NCBI RefSeq assembly: GCF_009863025.1
Contig: NZ_WWIR01000695.1
Span: 1 to 59,552, forward strand
DNA from: Streptomyces sp. SID4985
Lineage (GTDB): Bacteria; Actinomycetota; Actinomycetes; Streptomycetales; Streptomycetaceae
Direction: 5' to 3'
DNA length: 59,552 nt
Shown: positions 25,399-33,829 of the stretch, piece by piece
How the letters are laid out: every line of letters starts with the position of its first letter
Position numbering within the stretch: position 1 is the first letter of the stretch
The notes under the pieces: model-generated
What the model saw: only the letters and a program-made list of their open reading frames with translations
Told to the model about the DNA's origin: nothing
The model's database searches: none
Position numbers and translations under genes: made by a program

Positions 25399-26622
25399 AT
25401 GCCTCTCGCGCTTCTGGCCCTCGCGATCGGGGCCTTCGGAATCGGAACGACCGAGTTCGTGATCATGGGCTTGCTGCCCGAGGTCGCGGGTGACTTCGGG
25501 GTTTCCATCCCCATGGCGGGCCTGCTCGTGACCGGCTACGCCCTCGGCGTGGTGATCGGCGCCCCGCTGATGACCGTCCTCGGCACCAAGGTCTCGCGCA
25601 AGCGGATGCTGATGATCCTGATGGGGCTGTTCATCGCCGGGAACCTGCTCTCCGCCGTGGCCCCGGTGTTCGGGCTCATGCTCGCCGGGCGCGTGGTCGC
25701 GTCCCTCGCCCACGGCGCCTTCTTCGGCATCGGCTCGGTCGTCGCCGCCGACCTGGTGGCCCCGGACAAGAAGGCCGGCGCCATCTCGATGATGTTCACC
25801 GGCCTCACCGTCGCGAACGTGGTCGGGGTGCCGCTGGGCACGCTCGTCGGCCAGCAGATCGGCTGGCGGGTGACCTTCGCCATCGTGGCCGCGCTGGGCG
25901 TGGTCGGGCTCGCCGGTGTCGCCAGGCTGGTGCCGGACATGCCGCGCCCCGAGGGCGTACGGCTGCGCCACGAGCTGGCCGCCTTCAAGAACGCCCAGGT
26001 CCTGCTCGCCATGGCGATGACCGTCCTCGGCTTCGGCGGAGTCTTCGCGGCCGTCACCTACATCGCCCCGATGATGACCCACGTCGCCGGTTTCGCCGAC
26101 GGCTCGGTGACCTGGCTGCTGGTCCTGTTCGGTCTCGGCATGGTCGGCGGCAACCTGGTCGGAGGCAAGTTCGCCGACCGCGCCCTGATGCCGATGCTGT
26201 ACGTCTCCCTGGGTGCCCTGGCCGTCGTCCTCGCGCTGTTCACGCTGACCGCGCACAACAAGATCGCGGCCGCCGTGACCATCGCCCTGATCGGCGCCCT
26301 GGGCTTCGCGACCGTTCCGCCTCTGCAGAAGCGCGTGCTCGACCAGGCGCATGGCGCCCCGACCCTGGCCTCGGCCGTGAACATCGGCGCCTTCAACCTG
26401 GGCAACGCCCTCTCCGCCTGGCTCGGCGGCGTCGTCATCGCGGCGGGCTTCGGCTACACCGCCCCGAACTGGGTGGGCGCCGCCCTCGCGGCCGCCGCGC
26501 TGGTCCTCGCCTTCCTGTCGGCCGCCCTGGAGCGCCGCGACGGTACGGCCGGCACCACGGGCGCCCCCGAAGCGGCCACCTCCGACGCGGCCGTCACGCG
26601 GCGGGCGGCCGTCCACCACTGA
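25399..26622 (+). CDS. MFS transporter, DHA1 (AraJ/YdhP-like)
   Basis: This 407-residue protein has twelve transmembrane segments. The sequences FGIGTTEFVIMGLLPEVA and LVTGYALGVVIGAP are typical of the DHA1 subgroup with AraJ, YdhP and CmlR-like exporters, and the motif A-like TKVSRKRML lies between helices 2 and 3. It probably exports a toxic small molecule. GGGAAGGTG precedes the ATG. It is divergent from marR and is followed 104 bp downstream by a GlcG/HbpS-like gene on the same strand. Confidence 0.9.
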   Translation: MPLALLALAIGAFGIGTTEFVIMGLLPEVAGDFGVSIPMAGLLVTGYALGVVIGAPLMTVLGTKVSRKRMLMILMGLFIAGNLLSAVAPVFGLMLAGRVVASLAHGAFFGIGSVVAADLVAPDKKAGAISMMFTGLTVANVVGVPLGTLVGQQIGWRVTFAIVAALGVVGLAGVARLVPDMPRPEGVRLRHELAAFKNAQVLLAMAMTVLGFGGVFAAVTYIAPMMTHVAGFADGSVTWLLVLFGLGMVGGNLVGGKFADRALMPMLYVSLGALAVVLALFTLTAHNKIAAAVTIALIGALGFATVPPLQKRVLDQAHGAPTLASAVNIGAFNLGNALSAWLGGVVIAAGFGYTAPNWVGAALAAAALVLAFLSAALERRDGTAGTTGAPEAATSDAAVTRRAAVHH

Positions 26623-26726
26623 GCCCGCCCCTCCCCGACCACCCGACGGCCGTCGGCACCGCAGGCAGCACACCTGCCTCGGTCCGCACGACAGCACCTC
26701 AGAAAGATCCAAGGAGAACCCCCACC

Positions 26727-27149
26727 ATGAGCACCACCACCGTCACCCCGCTCACCACCGACGACGCCGAACTGCTCATCGCGACGGCGCGGCGCGCCGC
26801 CGAGGACGCCGGAGTCACGGTCAGCGTCACCGTGCTGGACGCGGGCGGCCACCTGCTCGCCTTCCGCCGGGACGACCGGGCGGTGCTGATCTCCGGCGAG
26901 ACCAGCACCCGCAAGGCCTACACGGCGCTCCAGCTGAACGCGCCCACCGCCGACCTGGTCGACGCCGTGCAGCCCGGCGGTCTCTTCCACACGCTGCCCA
27001 CCGCGCTCGACCGGCCGCTGCTGTTCATCGCCGGTGGCATCCCGGTCCACCGTGACGGCCGGCTCATCGGCGCCATCGGCGTCGGCGGCGGCGCGCCCGA
27101 CCAGGACCACGGCTTCGCGACCGAGGCCCTGCGCGCTCTCGGCGCCTGA
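26727..27149 (+). CDS. GlcG/HbpS-like heme-binding-fold protein (DUF336)
   Basis: This 140-residue protein matches the GlcG/HbpS family: ATARRAAEDAGVTVSVTVLDAGG, RRDDRAVLISGETSTRKAYT and GGIPVHRDGRLIGAIGVGG (only short stretches are quoted). HbpS in S. reticuli binds heme and senses oxidative stress as an octamer, but there it is secreted. No signal peptide is present here, so it is a cytoplasmic form, and function beyond the fold is uncertain. AAGGAGA precedes the ATG. It probably shares a transcript with the MFS gene upstream. A very long hairpin follows. Confidence 0.8.
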   Translation: MSTTTVTPLTTDDAELLIATARRAAEDAGVTVSVTVLDAGGHLLAFRRDDRAVLISGETSTRKAYTALQLNAPTADLVDAVQPGGLFHTLPTALDRPLLFIAGGIPVHRDGRLIGAIGVGGGAPDQDHGFATEALRALGA

Positions 27150-27166
27150 CGGAGCCGCCACGACGT

Positions 27167-27212
27167 GACGCGTGCGGGCCCCGGCTGGAGACAGCCGGGG
27201 CCCGCACGCGTC
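27167..27212. terminator. bidirectional terminator, 21-bp perfect stem
   Basis: The arms 27167-27187 and 27192-27212 are exact complements with a GAGA loop. It lies between the GlcG-like gene and the convergent GNAT gene, whose stop is at 27219. Confidence 0.9.
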
Positions 27213-27218
27213 GTGTGA

Positions 27219-28085
27219 TCAGCCTGCCGCCACCGTCAGCGGCGCGAACCGCCGCGTCCAGTCCCCCGGCAGATCGGCGATCCCATGCGTCATGACGGCG
27301 TTGACGGCCACGGGCTCCAGCCCCCGCTCCCTGAGCCAGGAGCGCAGTTCCTCGTGGCGCATGTCGATGTCGGTGCGCAACGGGCGATCGGTGCGGGCCG
27401 CGAGCGAGGTGACGAGTGCCTTCGCCGTCTCCGTGTCGCGGGCGATCAGCGGCCCCACCACGTGCGTGTCCATGTTGGGCCAGGCGGCGGCGTAGCCCGT
27501 GATCCGTCCCGCCTCCTCCGCCACGCGCAACTGGTCGGCGAACGCGGGCAGGCGGGCGATGAGCGGGGTGCGGTCGGTGCCGAACACCTCCGCGTCGAGC
27601 CGGAGGATCGCGGGAAGGTCCTCGGCGGTCGCGGCGCGGGTCGGGGTCGGCTCCGGGGCCCCGGACGGGACGAAGTCGCCCATCAGCATGTCGGCGTGGC
27701 CGACGATCTTGAAGCCCAACTCCTCGTAGAGCGGTCGGCCCATGGGCGTGGCGTGCAACGTCAGCGGTGTGGTGCCCGCGGCTGCCATGACGTGCCGCAG
27801 CAGGCGCCGCCCCACGCCTCGGCGGGCATGGCGCTCGGCGACCAGGACCATCCCTATGGCACCGAGGTCCGGATTCTCTTCCGGGCCGTACTCGGTGATG
27901 ACACAGGCGGCCACGAGGCCGCCCTCGGGGTCGTCGATGCCGTATCCCTGTCCGGCGGTGAGGAGCAGGCCCCACTTGTGTTCCTCGCGCTGCCACTGCC
28001 GGTTCTCGGAGAGGTCGGCGCAGGCGGTCACGTCACGCGGACCCAGACGGCGGACGGGAAGGGCGGTGGGAGAAGGCGTCGGCAC
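27219..28085 (-). CDS. GNAT family N-acetyltransferase (two-domain)
   Basis: This 288-residue protein has a GNAT domain at about residues 1-135 (GAIGMVLVAERHARRGVGRRLLRHVM, quoted in part, holds the acetyl-CoA RRGVGR loop) and a second degenerate GNAT-like half with VGPLIARDTETAKALV. Many actinobacterial acetyltransferases share this tandem layout. The substrate is unknown. I place the start at the GTG at 28083-28085, giving an N-terminus of MPTPSPTALPVRRLGP; an upstream in-frame ATG exists inside a parS site but gives a non-conserved extension. No Shine-Dalgarno sequence is visible before the GTG. Confidence 0.8.
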   Translation of the reverse strand: MPTPSPTALPVRRLGPRDVTACADLSENRQWQREEHKWGLLLTAGQGYGIDDPEGGLVAACVITEYGPEENPDLGAIGMVLVAERHARRGVGRRLLRHVMAAAGTTPLTLHATPMGRPLYEELGFKIVGHADMLMGDFVPSGAPEPTPTRAATAEDLPAILRLDAEVFGTDRTPLIARLPAFADQLRVAEEAGRITGYAAAWPNMDTHVVGPLIARDTETAKALVTSLAARTDRPLRTDIDMRHEELRSWLRERGLEPVAVNAVMTHGIADLPGDWTRRFAPLTVAAG

Positions 28086-28433
28086 GCGGGTCAGGGTGTC
28101 GGATCGGGGGCGTGGCGTCCACCGGTTTAGGGAAAGCCCGGCCCGGTTCTCATGCGTCCGAGCGACCGGGGCGTATGGCTGTTTCACGTGAAACACGACC
28201 CCTTGAGCGGTAGCGGCTCAAATCCTCCGCTCTGTCCGTCACTTGAGGAACGAACAGCGTAACCGGGCGAAGGTCCCGAAGAACCGCTTTTTCGGGTACA
28301 TCGTCGTGGCACCCGAGCGCGGTGGAAGGCTGCGGAGCGAGTGCTGTGGGTCGGTCCGCCCCGCCGGGGACACGCGCGTTTCCCCGCTGGGAGAGCGTCC
28401 GCCGACCGTGGATGTTCGAGGCGAGGGCACACC
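28086..28433. other. intergenic region between GNAT and flavohemoglobin genes
   Basis: This 348-bp stretch contains a parS site (28181-28194) and a short inverted repeat TTGAGC...GCTCAA at 28202-28220. It must also hold divergent promoters for the GNAT and flavohemoglobin genes. A TTTTTC run near 28289 is unusually T-rich for this genome. I see no credible gene and no clear NsrR-type operator, which would be expected if the flavohemoglobin answered to nitric oxide. Confidence 0.5.
28181..28194. other. parS: parS site, perfect
   Basis: Perfect GTTTCACGTGAAAC in the divergent gap between the GNAT and flavohemoglobin genes. Confidence 0.93.
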
Positions 28434-29633
28434 ATGGACGCTCCGGCCGTCATGTCGGGGGAGAACGGGACACCGGGCGACGAGCAGGGGCGCCGACCGG
28501 CGGAATCCGTCGAGGCGGCATCCCCGGACGCGCTCCTCGTCCGCCGCACGCTGGCCGAGATCGCGCCCGTCGCCGACAAGGTCACCTCGTACTTCTACGC
28601 GCTCCTCTTCGTCCGCCATCCCGAGCTGCGCTCGATGTTCCCGCCCGCGATGGACACCCAGCGGGACCGCCTGCTGCGGGCGCTCCTCACCGCCGCCGAA
28701 CACATCGACAACACACCCGTCCTCGTCGACTACTTGAGGAATCTGGGCCGCGGGCACCGCAAGTACGGGGCGCTGGAGGCCCATTACCCCGCCGTGGGCG
28801 CATGTCTGATCGGCGCCCTGAGCGTGCATGCCGTCCGGACCTGGACCCCGCAGGCCGAGGCTGCCTGGTCCCGCGTCTACGCCGTGCTCGCCCAGGTGAT
28901 GATCTCCGCCGCCGCGGAGGACGCGGTCGATGCCCCGCCCTGGTGGGGAGCCGAGATCGTCGCGCACGACCTGAGGACCCCGGACGTCGCGGTCCTCACC
29001 CTGCGCCCGGACCAGCCCTACCCCTTCCGCGCGGGGCAGTACACGAGCGTGGAGACGCCCTGGTGGCCTCGCGTCTGGCGGCACTTCTCCTTCGCCTCCG
29101 CGCCGCGTGCCGACGGACTGCTGACCTTCCATGTGCGGGCCGTTCCGGCGGGCTGGGTGTCCAGCGCGCTGGTGCATCGGGCCCGCCCCGGAGACGCCGT
29201 ACGCCTCGGACCACCGGTCGGCTCGATGACCGTCGACCACACCGGCGACGGCGGCCTTCTCTGCCTGGGCGGCGGTACCGGCATCGCGCCCATCAAGGCC
29301 CTGGTCGAGGAGATCGCCGGACACGGCGCGCGCCGCCCGGTCGAGGTTTTCTACGGCGCCCGCGCCAAGCACGACCTGTACGACATCGACACGCTGCTGG
29401 GGCTTCGGGCGCGCCACCCATGGATCTCGGTGCGGCCCGTCATCGACTGGCAGGACCGCCGCCGACTGCCCGACGTCCTCCGGGCGGGCGGCCCCTGGCA
29501 CGGGTACGACGCCTACCTCGCGGGGCCGCCCGGCATGATCCGCAGCGGAGTCGCCACCCTGCGCGCCCTCGGCGTCCCGGACGCCCGCATACGGCACGAC
29601 CCGGTGGAGGACATGATCGGCGTCGGCTCCTGA
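28434..29633 (+). CDS. flavohemoglobin-type nitric oxide dioxygenase
   Basis: This 399-residue protein has an N-terminal globin domain (residues about 30-170), then FAD- and NAD-binding reductase domains, close to the 396 residues of E. coli Hmp. Likely heme-pocket residues are Tyr B10 in YFYALLF, Gln E7 in MDTQRDRLLRAL and the proximal His in GRGHRKYG. The FAD motif reads RHFSFASAP, and LCLGGGTGIAPIKAL binds the nicotinamide cofactor. These proteins oxidise NO to nitrate. A disordered N-terminal 30 residues precede the globin. The ATG at 28434 follows GAGGCGAGGG. It converges with the Nudix gene with only 4 bp between stops. Confidence 0.88.
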   Translation: MDAPAVMSGENGTPGDEQGRRPAESVEAASPDALLVRRTLAEIAPVADKVTSYFYALLFVRHPELRSMFPPAMDTQRDRLLRALLTAAEHIDNTPVLVDYLRNLGRGHRKYGALEAHYPAVGACLIGALSVHAVRTWTPQAEAAWSRVYAVLAQVMISAAAEDAVDAPPWWGAEIVAHDLRTPDVAVLTLRPDQPYPFRAGQYTSVETPWWPRVWRHFSFASAPRADGLLTFHVRAVPAGWVSSALVHRARPGDAVRLGPPVGSMTVDHTGDGGLLCLGGGTGIAPIKALVEEIAGHGARRPVEVFYGARAKHDLYDIDTLLGLRARHPWISVRPVIDWQDRRRLPDVLRAGGPWHGYDAYLAGPPGMIRSGVATLRALGVPDARIRHDPVEDMIGVGS

Positions 29634-29637
29634 CCGG

Positions 29638-30120
29638 CTATCCGAGGTCGGGTGCGTGCATGGCGCGTACGCCCTCGATGTTGCCGTCCAGGTAGTGGCG
29701 CAGGGACAACGGGACCAGGTGCACGGAGGCGATGCCGACCCGGGTGAACGGGATGCGGACGATCTCGTACTCACCGGCCGGTGCCTCGACTTCGGGGCCG
29801 TGGCGCAGCGAGGTGTCCATGGACTCCAGGCGGCAGACGAAGAAGTGCTGTACCTTCACCCCGGTCGCGCCGCCGTCCTCACCGATGTGTTCCACGGTGT
29901 CCACGAAGCAGGGGACCACGTCGATGATCTTGGCGCCGAGTTCCTCGTACACCTCGCGGTGCAGGGCGTCCACGACGGTCGGGTCGGCGGGCTCGACCCC
30001 GCCGCCGGGAGTGACCCAGTACGGATCGACGCCTGGCTTGGTGCGCTTGATCAGGATCAGGTCGTCACCGTCCAGGAGAACGGCTCGAGCGGTGCGCTTG
30101 ACCACGGGTCGGACGGTCAT
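29638..30120 (-). CDS. Nudix hydrolase
   Basis: This 160-residue protein has a full Nudix box GGGVEP...REVYEELG at residues 38-60 (Gx5Ex7REUxEExGU). It hydrolyses nucleoside-diphosphate-linked compounds, with an unknown substrate. It starts with MTVRPVVKRTARAVLL. The ATG has no Shine-Dalgarno sequence, and CACATT lies 7 nt upstream, so the transcript may be leaderless. A one-mismatch parS site at 30142-30155 lies over the likely promoter. The LysR gene is upstream on the same strand. Confidence 0.88.
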   Translation of the reverse strand: MTVRPVVKRTARAVLLDGDDLILIKRTKPGVDPYWVTPGGGVEPADPTVVDALHREVYEELGAKIIDVVPCFVDTVEHIGEDGGATGVKVQHFFVCRLESMDTSLRHGPEVEAPAGEYEIVRIPFTRVGIASVHLVPLSLRHYLDGNIEGVRAMHAPDLG

Positions 30121-30141
30121 GGGAGAAATGTGGCCCGGCTT

Positions 30142-30155
30142 GTTCCACGTGAAAC
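30142..30155. other. degenerate parS site, one mismatch (GTTCCACGTGAAAC)
   Basis: Thirteen of 14 bases match parS, and the mismatch breaks the palindrome. It lies 22 bp upstream of the Nudix start codon, over the position expected for its promoter. Confidence 0.6.
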
Positions 30156-30208
30156 ATCGCGAGGAGCCACTACCGAGGCACATGGTGTGACCTGTGTCGC
30201 ACAGGGGC

Positions 30209-31108
30209 TCAACACCACCGCGCGGCCGCTCGCTGAAGCCACTCGTGCGCCCGCGCCACATGCGGCAGGGCGAGCGAGCCGGTGCGCACCACCAGGAAGT
30301 AGGTGCGCAGGGGCGGGACCAGCGGATCGTGCAGCAGGACGATCTCCTCGCGCTCCAGCGCCGGTCCGCACAGATAGCGGGGCAGTACGGCCAACCCGGC
30401 CCCGGCGCTCGCGCAGGCCAGCACCGCCCGCAGGTCGGGGACGATCACCGTGCCCGCGGCGGCCGGACACGAATCGAAGACGGAGGCCCAGTAGCGCGAG
30501 ACGAAGGGCAGCGACTCGTGCACCTCCACGACGGGCAGGTTCTCCAGGGCGGGCGCCCCGTCGAGCGGCAGCGCTCCGATCCGCTCCGCCCAGTGCGGTG
30601 AGGCGACCAGCACATGCTCCTCGTCGCACAACGGACTCGCGGTCAGCAGGGCGCCGCGCGGCCGGGCCGTGCTGATGGCCAGGTCGTGATGGCCCGCGGC
30701 CAGGCCCTCCAGGGTGTCCTCCGCCGTGCCGAAGGAGGCGCGGAGCGCGAAGCCCTGGCCGTCACGGGCCGCGAGCTCGGTGAGGGCGGGCAGCGCGCGC
30801 TCGGCGGTGAACTCCGGAGGCCCGGCCAGGTGCAGGGTCCGCAGCGCCGACTCCTCGTCGAGGCCGCTCTCGGCTATCTCCACCAGGGCGTCGAGATGCG
30901 GTGCCGCCTTGTGCGCGAGTTCGTCGCCGATGGTCGTGGGCGTCACCCCGCGCGCCTGCCGCAGGAAGAGCGGGCGGCCCAGCTGGCGCTCCAGGGTGCG
31001 GATCTGGGAGGTCACGGCCGGCTGGGACAGGCCGAGCAGCGCGGCGGCACGGGTGAAGGAACCGGCCCGGTGCACGGTGACGAAGGTACGCAGCAAGGCC
31101 AGATCCAT
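30209..31108 (-). CDS. LysR family transcriptional regulator
   Basis: This 299-residue protein has the LysR helix-turn-helix at residues 1-65 (LLRTFVTVHRAGSFTRAAA, LSQPAVTSQIRTLERQLG, LFLRQARGVTPTTIG) and a substrate-binding domain after it. The start is at 31106-31108 with GGAAGGA upstream. It lies 195 bp downstream of the transsulfuration gene on the same strand, with its own promoter region containing CTAT-N10-ATAG. The regulon is unknown, and sulfur metabolism is a guess from the neighbour. Confidence 0.88.
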   Translation of the reverse strand: MDLALLRTFVTVHRAGSFTRAAALLGLSQPAVTSQIRTLERQLGRPLFLRQARGVTPTTIGDELAHKAAPHLDALVEIAESGLDEESALRTLHLAGPPEFTAERALPALTELAARDGQGFALRASFGTAEDTLEGLAAGHHDLAISTARPRGALLTASPLCDEEHVLVASPHWAERIGALPLDGAPALENLPVVEVHESLPFVSRYWASVFDSCPAAAGTVIVPDLRAVLACASAGAGLAVLPRYLCGPALEREEIVLLHDPLVPPLRTYFLVVRTGSLALPHVARAHEWLQRAAARWC

Positions 31109-31157
31109 GGCGGGTCCTTCCCTTCCCTGCCGTCTCCGGCCCCCGGGCAGGACCCAA

Positions 31158-31175
31158 CTATAAATAAGTCGATAG
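31158..31175. promoter_or_regulatory. candidate LysR binding site / AT-rich promoter element
   Basis: CTATAAATAAGTCGATAG has CTAT...ATAG inverted ends and is unusually AT-rich. It lies 50-67 bp upstream of the lysR start, where an autoregulatory LysR site would be expected. Confidence 0.4.
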
Positions 31176-31302
31176 GTCTCTGTCGTTACCGTGATTGGAC
31201 ACTGACGCAGAGTCAACTAGCCTTGTCCGCACGGTTCTTCGCGCGCGGAACCGACGCGGTCCGAGCCACGAGGGGGGAGGCTCGGACCGCGACCATTTCG
31301 TC

Positions 31303-32451
31303 TCAGTCCGCGGACTCGTCCAGCGCTCGCAGCACGTCGGCCACCAGGTCCTCGGGGTCCTCGGCGCCGACGGACATCCGGACGAAGCCCTCCGGTACCG
31401 CGTCCCCGCCCCAGCGCCCGCGCCGCTCGGCGGTGGAGCGCACCCCGCCGAAGCTCGTCGCGTCCTCGACCAGACGGAGCGCCGCGAGGAAACGCTCGGC
31501 ACGCGCGCGCGTCGGCAGCGTGAAGGAGACCACGCAGCCGTAACGGCGCATCTGCCGGGCGGCGATCGGGTGCGCCGGGTCGTCCGGCAGGCCCGGATAG
31601 CGCAGGCCGGAGACGTCCGGATGCTTCCGCAGCGCCTCGGCCACCAGGAGCGCGGTGGCGTTCTGGCGGTCGGCGCGCAGCGCCAGCGTGGCGATCGAGC
31701 GGTGCGCGAGCCACGCCTCCATGGGCCCCGCGATCGCCCCGACGATCTTGCGCCAGCGGCGCACGGCGGCCATGGCCTCGCCGTCCCGCCCGGCCACATA
31801 ACCCAGCAGGACGTCCCCGTGGCCGGTCAGCTGCTTGGTGCCGCTGGCCACCGAGAAGTCGGCCCCCAGCTCCAGCGGACGCTGCCCGACGGGCGTGGCG
31901 AGGGTGTTGTCGACGGCCACCAGGGCGCCGCGCGCGTGGGCCGCTTCCACGAGCCGCCGGATGTCGCAGACGTCGAGGCCCGGGTTGGACGGCGACTCGA
32001 TCCACAGCAGCCGCGCGCCGTCCAGGACCTCCAGCTGGGCGTCCCCGCCGGTGGGCGCGGTGCGTACCTCGATGCCGTACGCCTCCAGCTGCTCGCGGAC
32101 CAGGGGGAACACCTGGTAGCCGTCGGAGGGCAGCACGACCGCGTCGCCGGAGCGCAGCTGGGAGAAGAGCACCGCGGAGATCGCGGCCATGCCGGAGGCG
32201 AAGACCAGCGTCTCCACGTCGTCTTGGCCCGGTGCCTCCAGCTCGCCGATGGCGCGCTCAAGGAGCGTCCAGGTCGGATTGTCGTCGCGGCCGTACGCGT
32301 ACGGTCCCGTGACCTCGCCCGGCAGATGGAAGTGCGCGGCGAACACCGGTCCGGGCAGGGTGGGTTCGTGCTTGACCGGGTCGGGCAGTCCGGCCCGTAC
32401 CGCGCGCGTGCCGTCGCCGGTGCGGTCCGGGTGTGCGGTGGCGTCGCTCAT
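31303..32451 (-). CDS. PLP-dependent transsulfuration enzyme (cystathionine gamma-lyase/synthase family)
   Basis: This 382-residue enzyme belongs to the Cys/Met metabolism PLP family. The cofactor lysine is in SVASGTKQLTGHGDVLLGY (Lys near residue 205), and FASGMAAISAVLF, VAVDNTLATPVGQRPLELGAD and RLSVGAEDPEDL-like VRMSVGAEDPEDL are present. Cystathionine gamma-lyase and gamma-synthase cannot be separated by eye. Its ATG overlaps the ptpA stop codon by 4 bp (ATGA), so translation is probably coupled. The operon order is holin-like gene, ptpA, then this gene. Confidence 0.9.
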   Translation of the reverse strand: MSDATAHPDRTGDGTRAVRAGLPDPVKHEPTLPGPVFAAHFHLPGEVTGPYAYGRDDNPTWTLLERAIGELEAPGQDDVETLVFASGMAAISAVLFSQLRSGDAVVLPSDGYQVFPLVREQLEAYGIEVRTAPTGGDAQLEVLDGARLLWIESPSNPGLDVCDIRRLVEAAHARGALVAVDNTLATPVGQRPLELGADFSVASGTKQLTGHGDVLLGYVAGRDGEAMAAVRRWRKIVGAIAGPMEAWLAHRSIATLALRADRQNATALLVAEALRKHPDVSGLRYPGLPDDPAHPIAARQMRRYGCVVSFTLPTRARAERFLAALRLVEDATSFGGVRSTAERRGRWGGDAVPEGFVRMSVGAEDPEDLVADVLRALDESAD

Positions 32452-32939
32452 ACGGGGCGTTCCTCCAGGTGTGCGCGTACGGCGGCGAGCAGTCCGTCGC
32501 TCGCCCGTTCCACCATCTCAAGGCACTCCTCGAAGCCGTCCCGGCCCCCGTAGTACGGGTCGGGCACGTCGAGGTCGTCGCCCGCCGCGGGGTCGTAGGA
32601 GCGCAGCAGGCGGACCTTGCGCGCGTCCTCCGCGGTCGGCGCGAGACGGCGCAGGGCCTTGAGGTGGCCGGTGTCGAGGGCGATCACGAGGTCGAGCGGG
32701 GCGAACCACGACGGCTGGAACTGCCGGGCGGTGTGCACGGTGCCGTAGCCGTGCTCGTCGAGGACCGACACGGCGCGCGGGTCGGCGTCGTCGCCCTCGT
32801 GCCACCCGCCGGTGCCTGCGCTGTCCACCTCGATCAGGTCCTGGAGCCCGGCCTCCGCGACGCGTGCGCGGAGGACGGAGGCGGCCATCGGGGAGCGGCA
32901 GATGTTGCCGGTGCAGACGAAACAGACGCGGTAGGTCAT
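32448..32939 (-). CDS. ptpA: low-molecular-weight protein-tyrosine phosphatase PtpA
   Basis: This 163-residue enzyme has the P-loop CTGNICRSP (Cx5R, with Cys near residue 10) and the general-acid loop DVPDPYYGG. PtpA of S. coelicolor is a known tyrosine phosphatase whose overexpression affects secondary metabolism in S. lividans (from memory), and the same neighbourhood supports the orthology. It starts 7 bp after the holin-like gene stop and overlaps the transsulfuration gene by 4 bp. Confidence 0.93.
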   Translation of the reverse strand: MTYRVCFVCTGNICRSPMAASVLRARVAEAGLQDLIEVDSAGTGGWHEGDDADPRAVSVLDEHGYGTVHTARQFQPSWFAPLDLVIALDTGHLKALRRLAPTAEDARKVRLLRSYDPAAGDDLDVPDPYYGGRDGFEECLEMVERASDGLLAAVRAHLEERPV

Positions 32940-32946
32940 GGCGTGC

Positions 32947-33324
32947 TCAGTCCTCGTCGGGCAGGACGAGGTTCAGCGCCCAGGAGACGACGGAGATGAT
33001 CAGGCCGCCGAACACCGCGGTCCAGAAGCCGTCCACGTGGAAGCTCAGGTCGAGCTGACCGCACACCCAGGAGGTGAGCAGCAGCATCAACGCGTTGACG
33101 ATCAGGGTGATCAGGCCGAGCGTCAGGACGAACAGCGGGAAGGTGAGGACCTTCACGATCGGCTTCACCAGGAAGTTGACCAGGCCGAAGATCAGCGCGA
33201 CCACGATCAGGGTGCCGATCTTCTTGCCCGTGTTGTCACCGGTGAGGGTGATCTTGTCGAGCAGCCACACGGCGACCGCGAGGGCGGCCGCGTTGGCGAG
33301 CGTCTTGACTACGAAATTCTTCAT
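32947..33324 (-). CDS. holin-like four-TM membrane protein (phage holin family IV)
   Basis: This 125-residue protein has four hydrophobic segments: ANAAALAVAVWLLDKI, TLIVVALIFGLVNFL, VLTLGLITLIVNALMLLL and AVFGGLIISVVSWALNLVL. It resembles the mycobacterial four-TMS phage holin-like family PF04020, which is a common chromosomal family with unknown role and not a sign of a prophage. No ribosome-binding site precedes the ATG at 33322-33324. It begins the operon with ptpA. Confidence 0.85.
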   Translation of the reverse strand: MKNFVVKTLANAAALAVAVWLLDKITLTGDNTGKKIGTLIVVALIFGLVNFLVKPIVKVLTFPLFVLTLGLITLIVNALMLLLTSWVCGQLDLSFHVDGFWTAVFGGLIISVVSWALNLVLPDED

Positions 33325-33380
33325 GTGTCTGATCGTGGCAGACGGGGTCGACGGTGAGCAGTGGGGCGAGGACGGCGGAG

Positions 33381-33698
33381 ATGAAGGCATTCCGGCTGGA
33401 CGAACTGGAGGCGGAGCGCGCCGCGAACGACGGCGCCTACCTCCAGTTCCTGCGGGAGCGGAACATGTCGGTGGGGCTGTACGCCCTCGACGCGGGCTCC
33501 CACGACCCTCAGCGACCGCACGGCCAGGACGAGGTGTACTTCGTCGTCAGCGGGCGGGCGTCGATCACGGTGGGCCTGGAGACCACCGAGGTCGCGCGGG
33601 GCAGCGTGGTCTACGTACCCGCCGGGGTGGCCCACAAGTTCCACCACATCAGCGAGGATCTGAGGGTCCTGGTGGTGTTTTCTCCGCCTGAGGCGTGA
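33381..33698 (+). CDS. small cupin-domain protein
   Basis: This 105-residue protein forms a single cupin barrel: RPHGQDEVYFVVSGRASIT contains the first metal motif (H...E) and GSVVYVPAGVAHKFHHI the second. It may bind a metal ion; enzymatic activity cannot be inferred. The ATG at 33381 follows GAGGACGGCGGAG; an in-frame GTG at 33354 would add nine residues. It is divergent from the holin-like gene. Confidence 0.82.
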   Translation: MKAFRLDELEAERAANDGAYLQFLRERNMSVGLYALDAGSHDPQRPHGQDEVYFVVSGRASITVGLETTEVARGSVVYVPAGVAHKFHHISEDLRVLVVFSPPEA

Positions 33699-33829
33699 GG
33701 GTCGGTCTCAGGGTTCCCTAGGGGGCGGTTCAGGGGAGGACAAGGGGTGCGCGGCCCCCGCCGGAGCCTCTCGCGGCCCTAGCATCGAGGGCGGGACATC
33801 GATTACTGCGAACGCAAAGGACGAGGGCA

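Noticed and set aside
33020..33045. parS-like sequence around CCACGTGGAAGC in the holin-like gene
   Set aside because: It has three or more mismatches to the 14-bp consensus, and lies inside a conserved coding region, so I do not count it.
32947..33324. Holin-like protein as a prophage remnant
   Set aside because: No other phage gene is nearby. This holin family is widespread on chromosomes and is linked here to ptpA.
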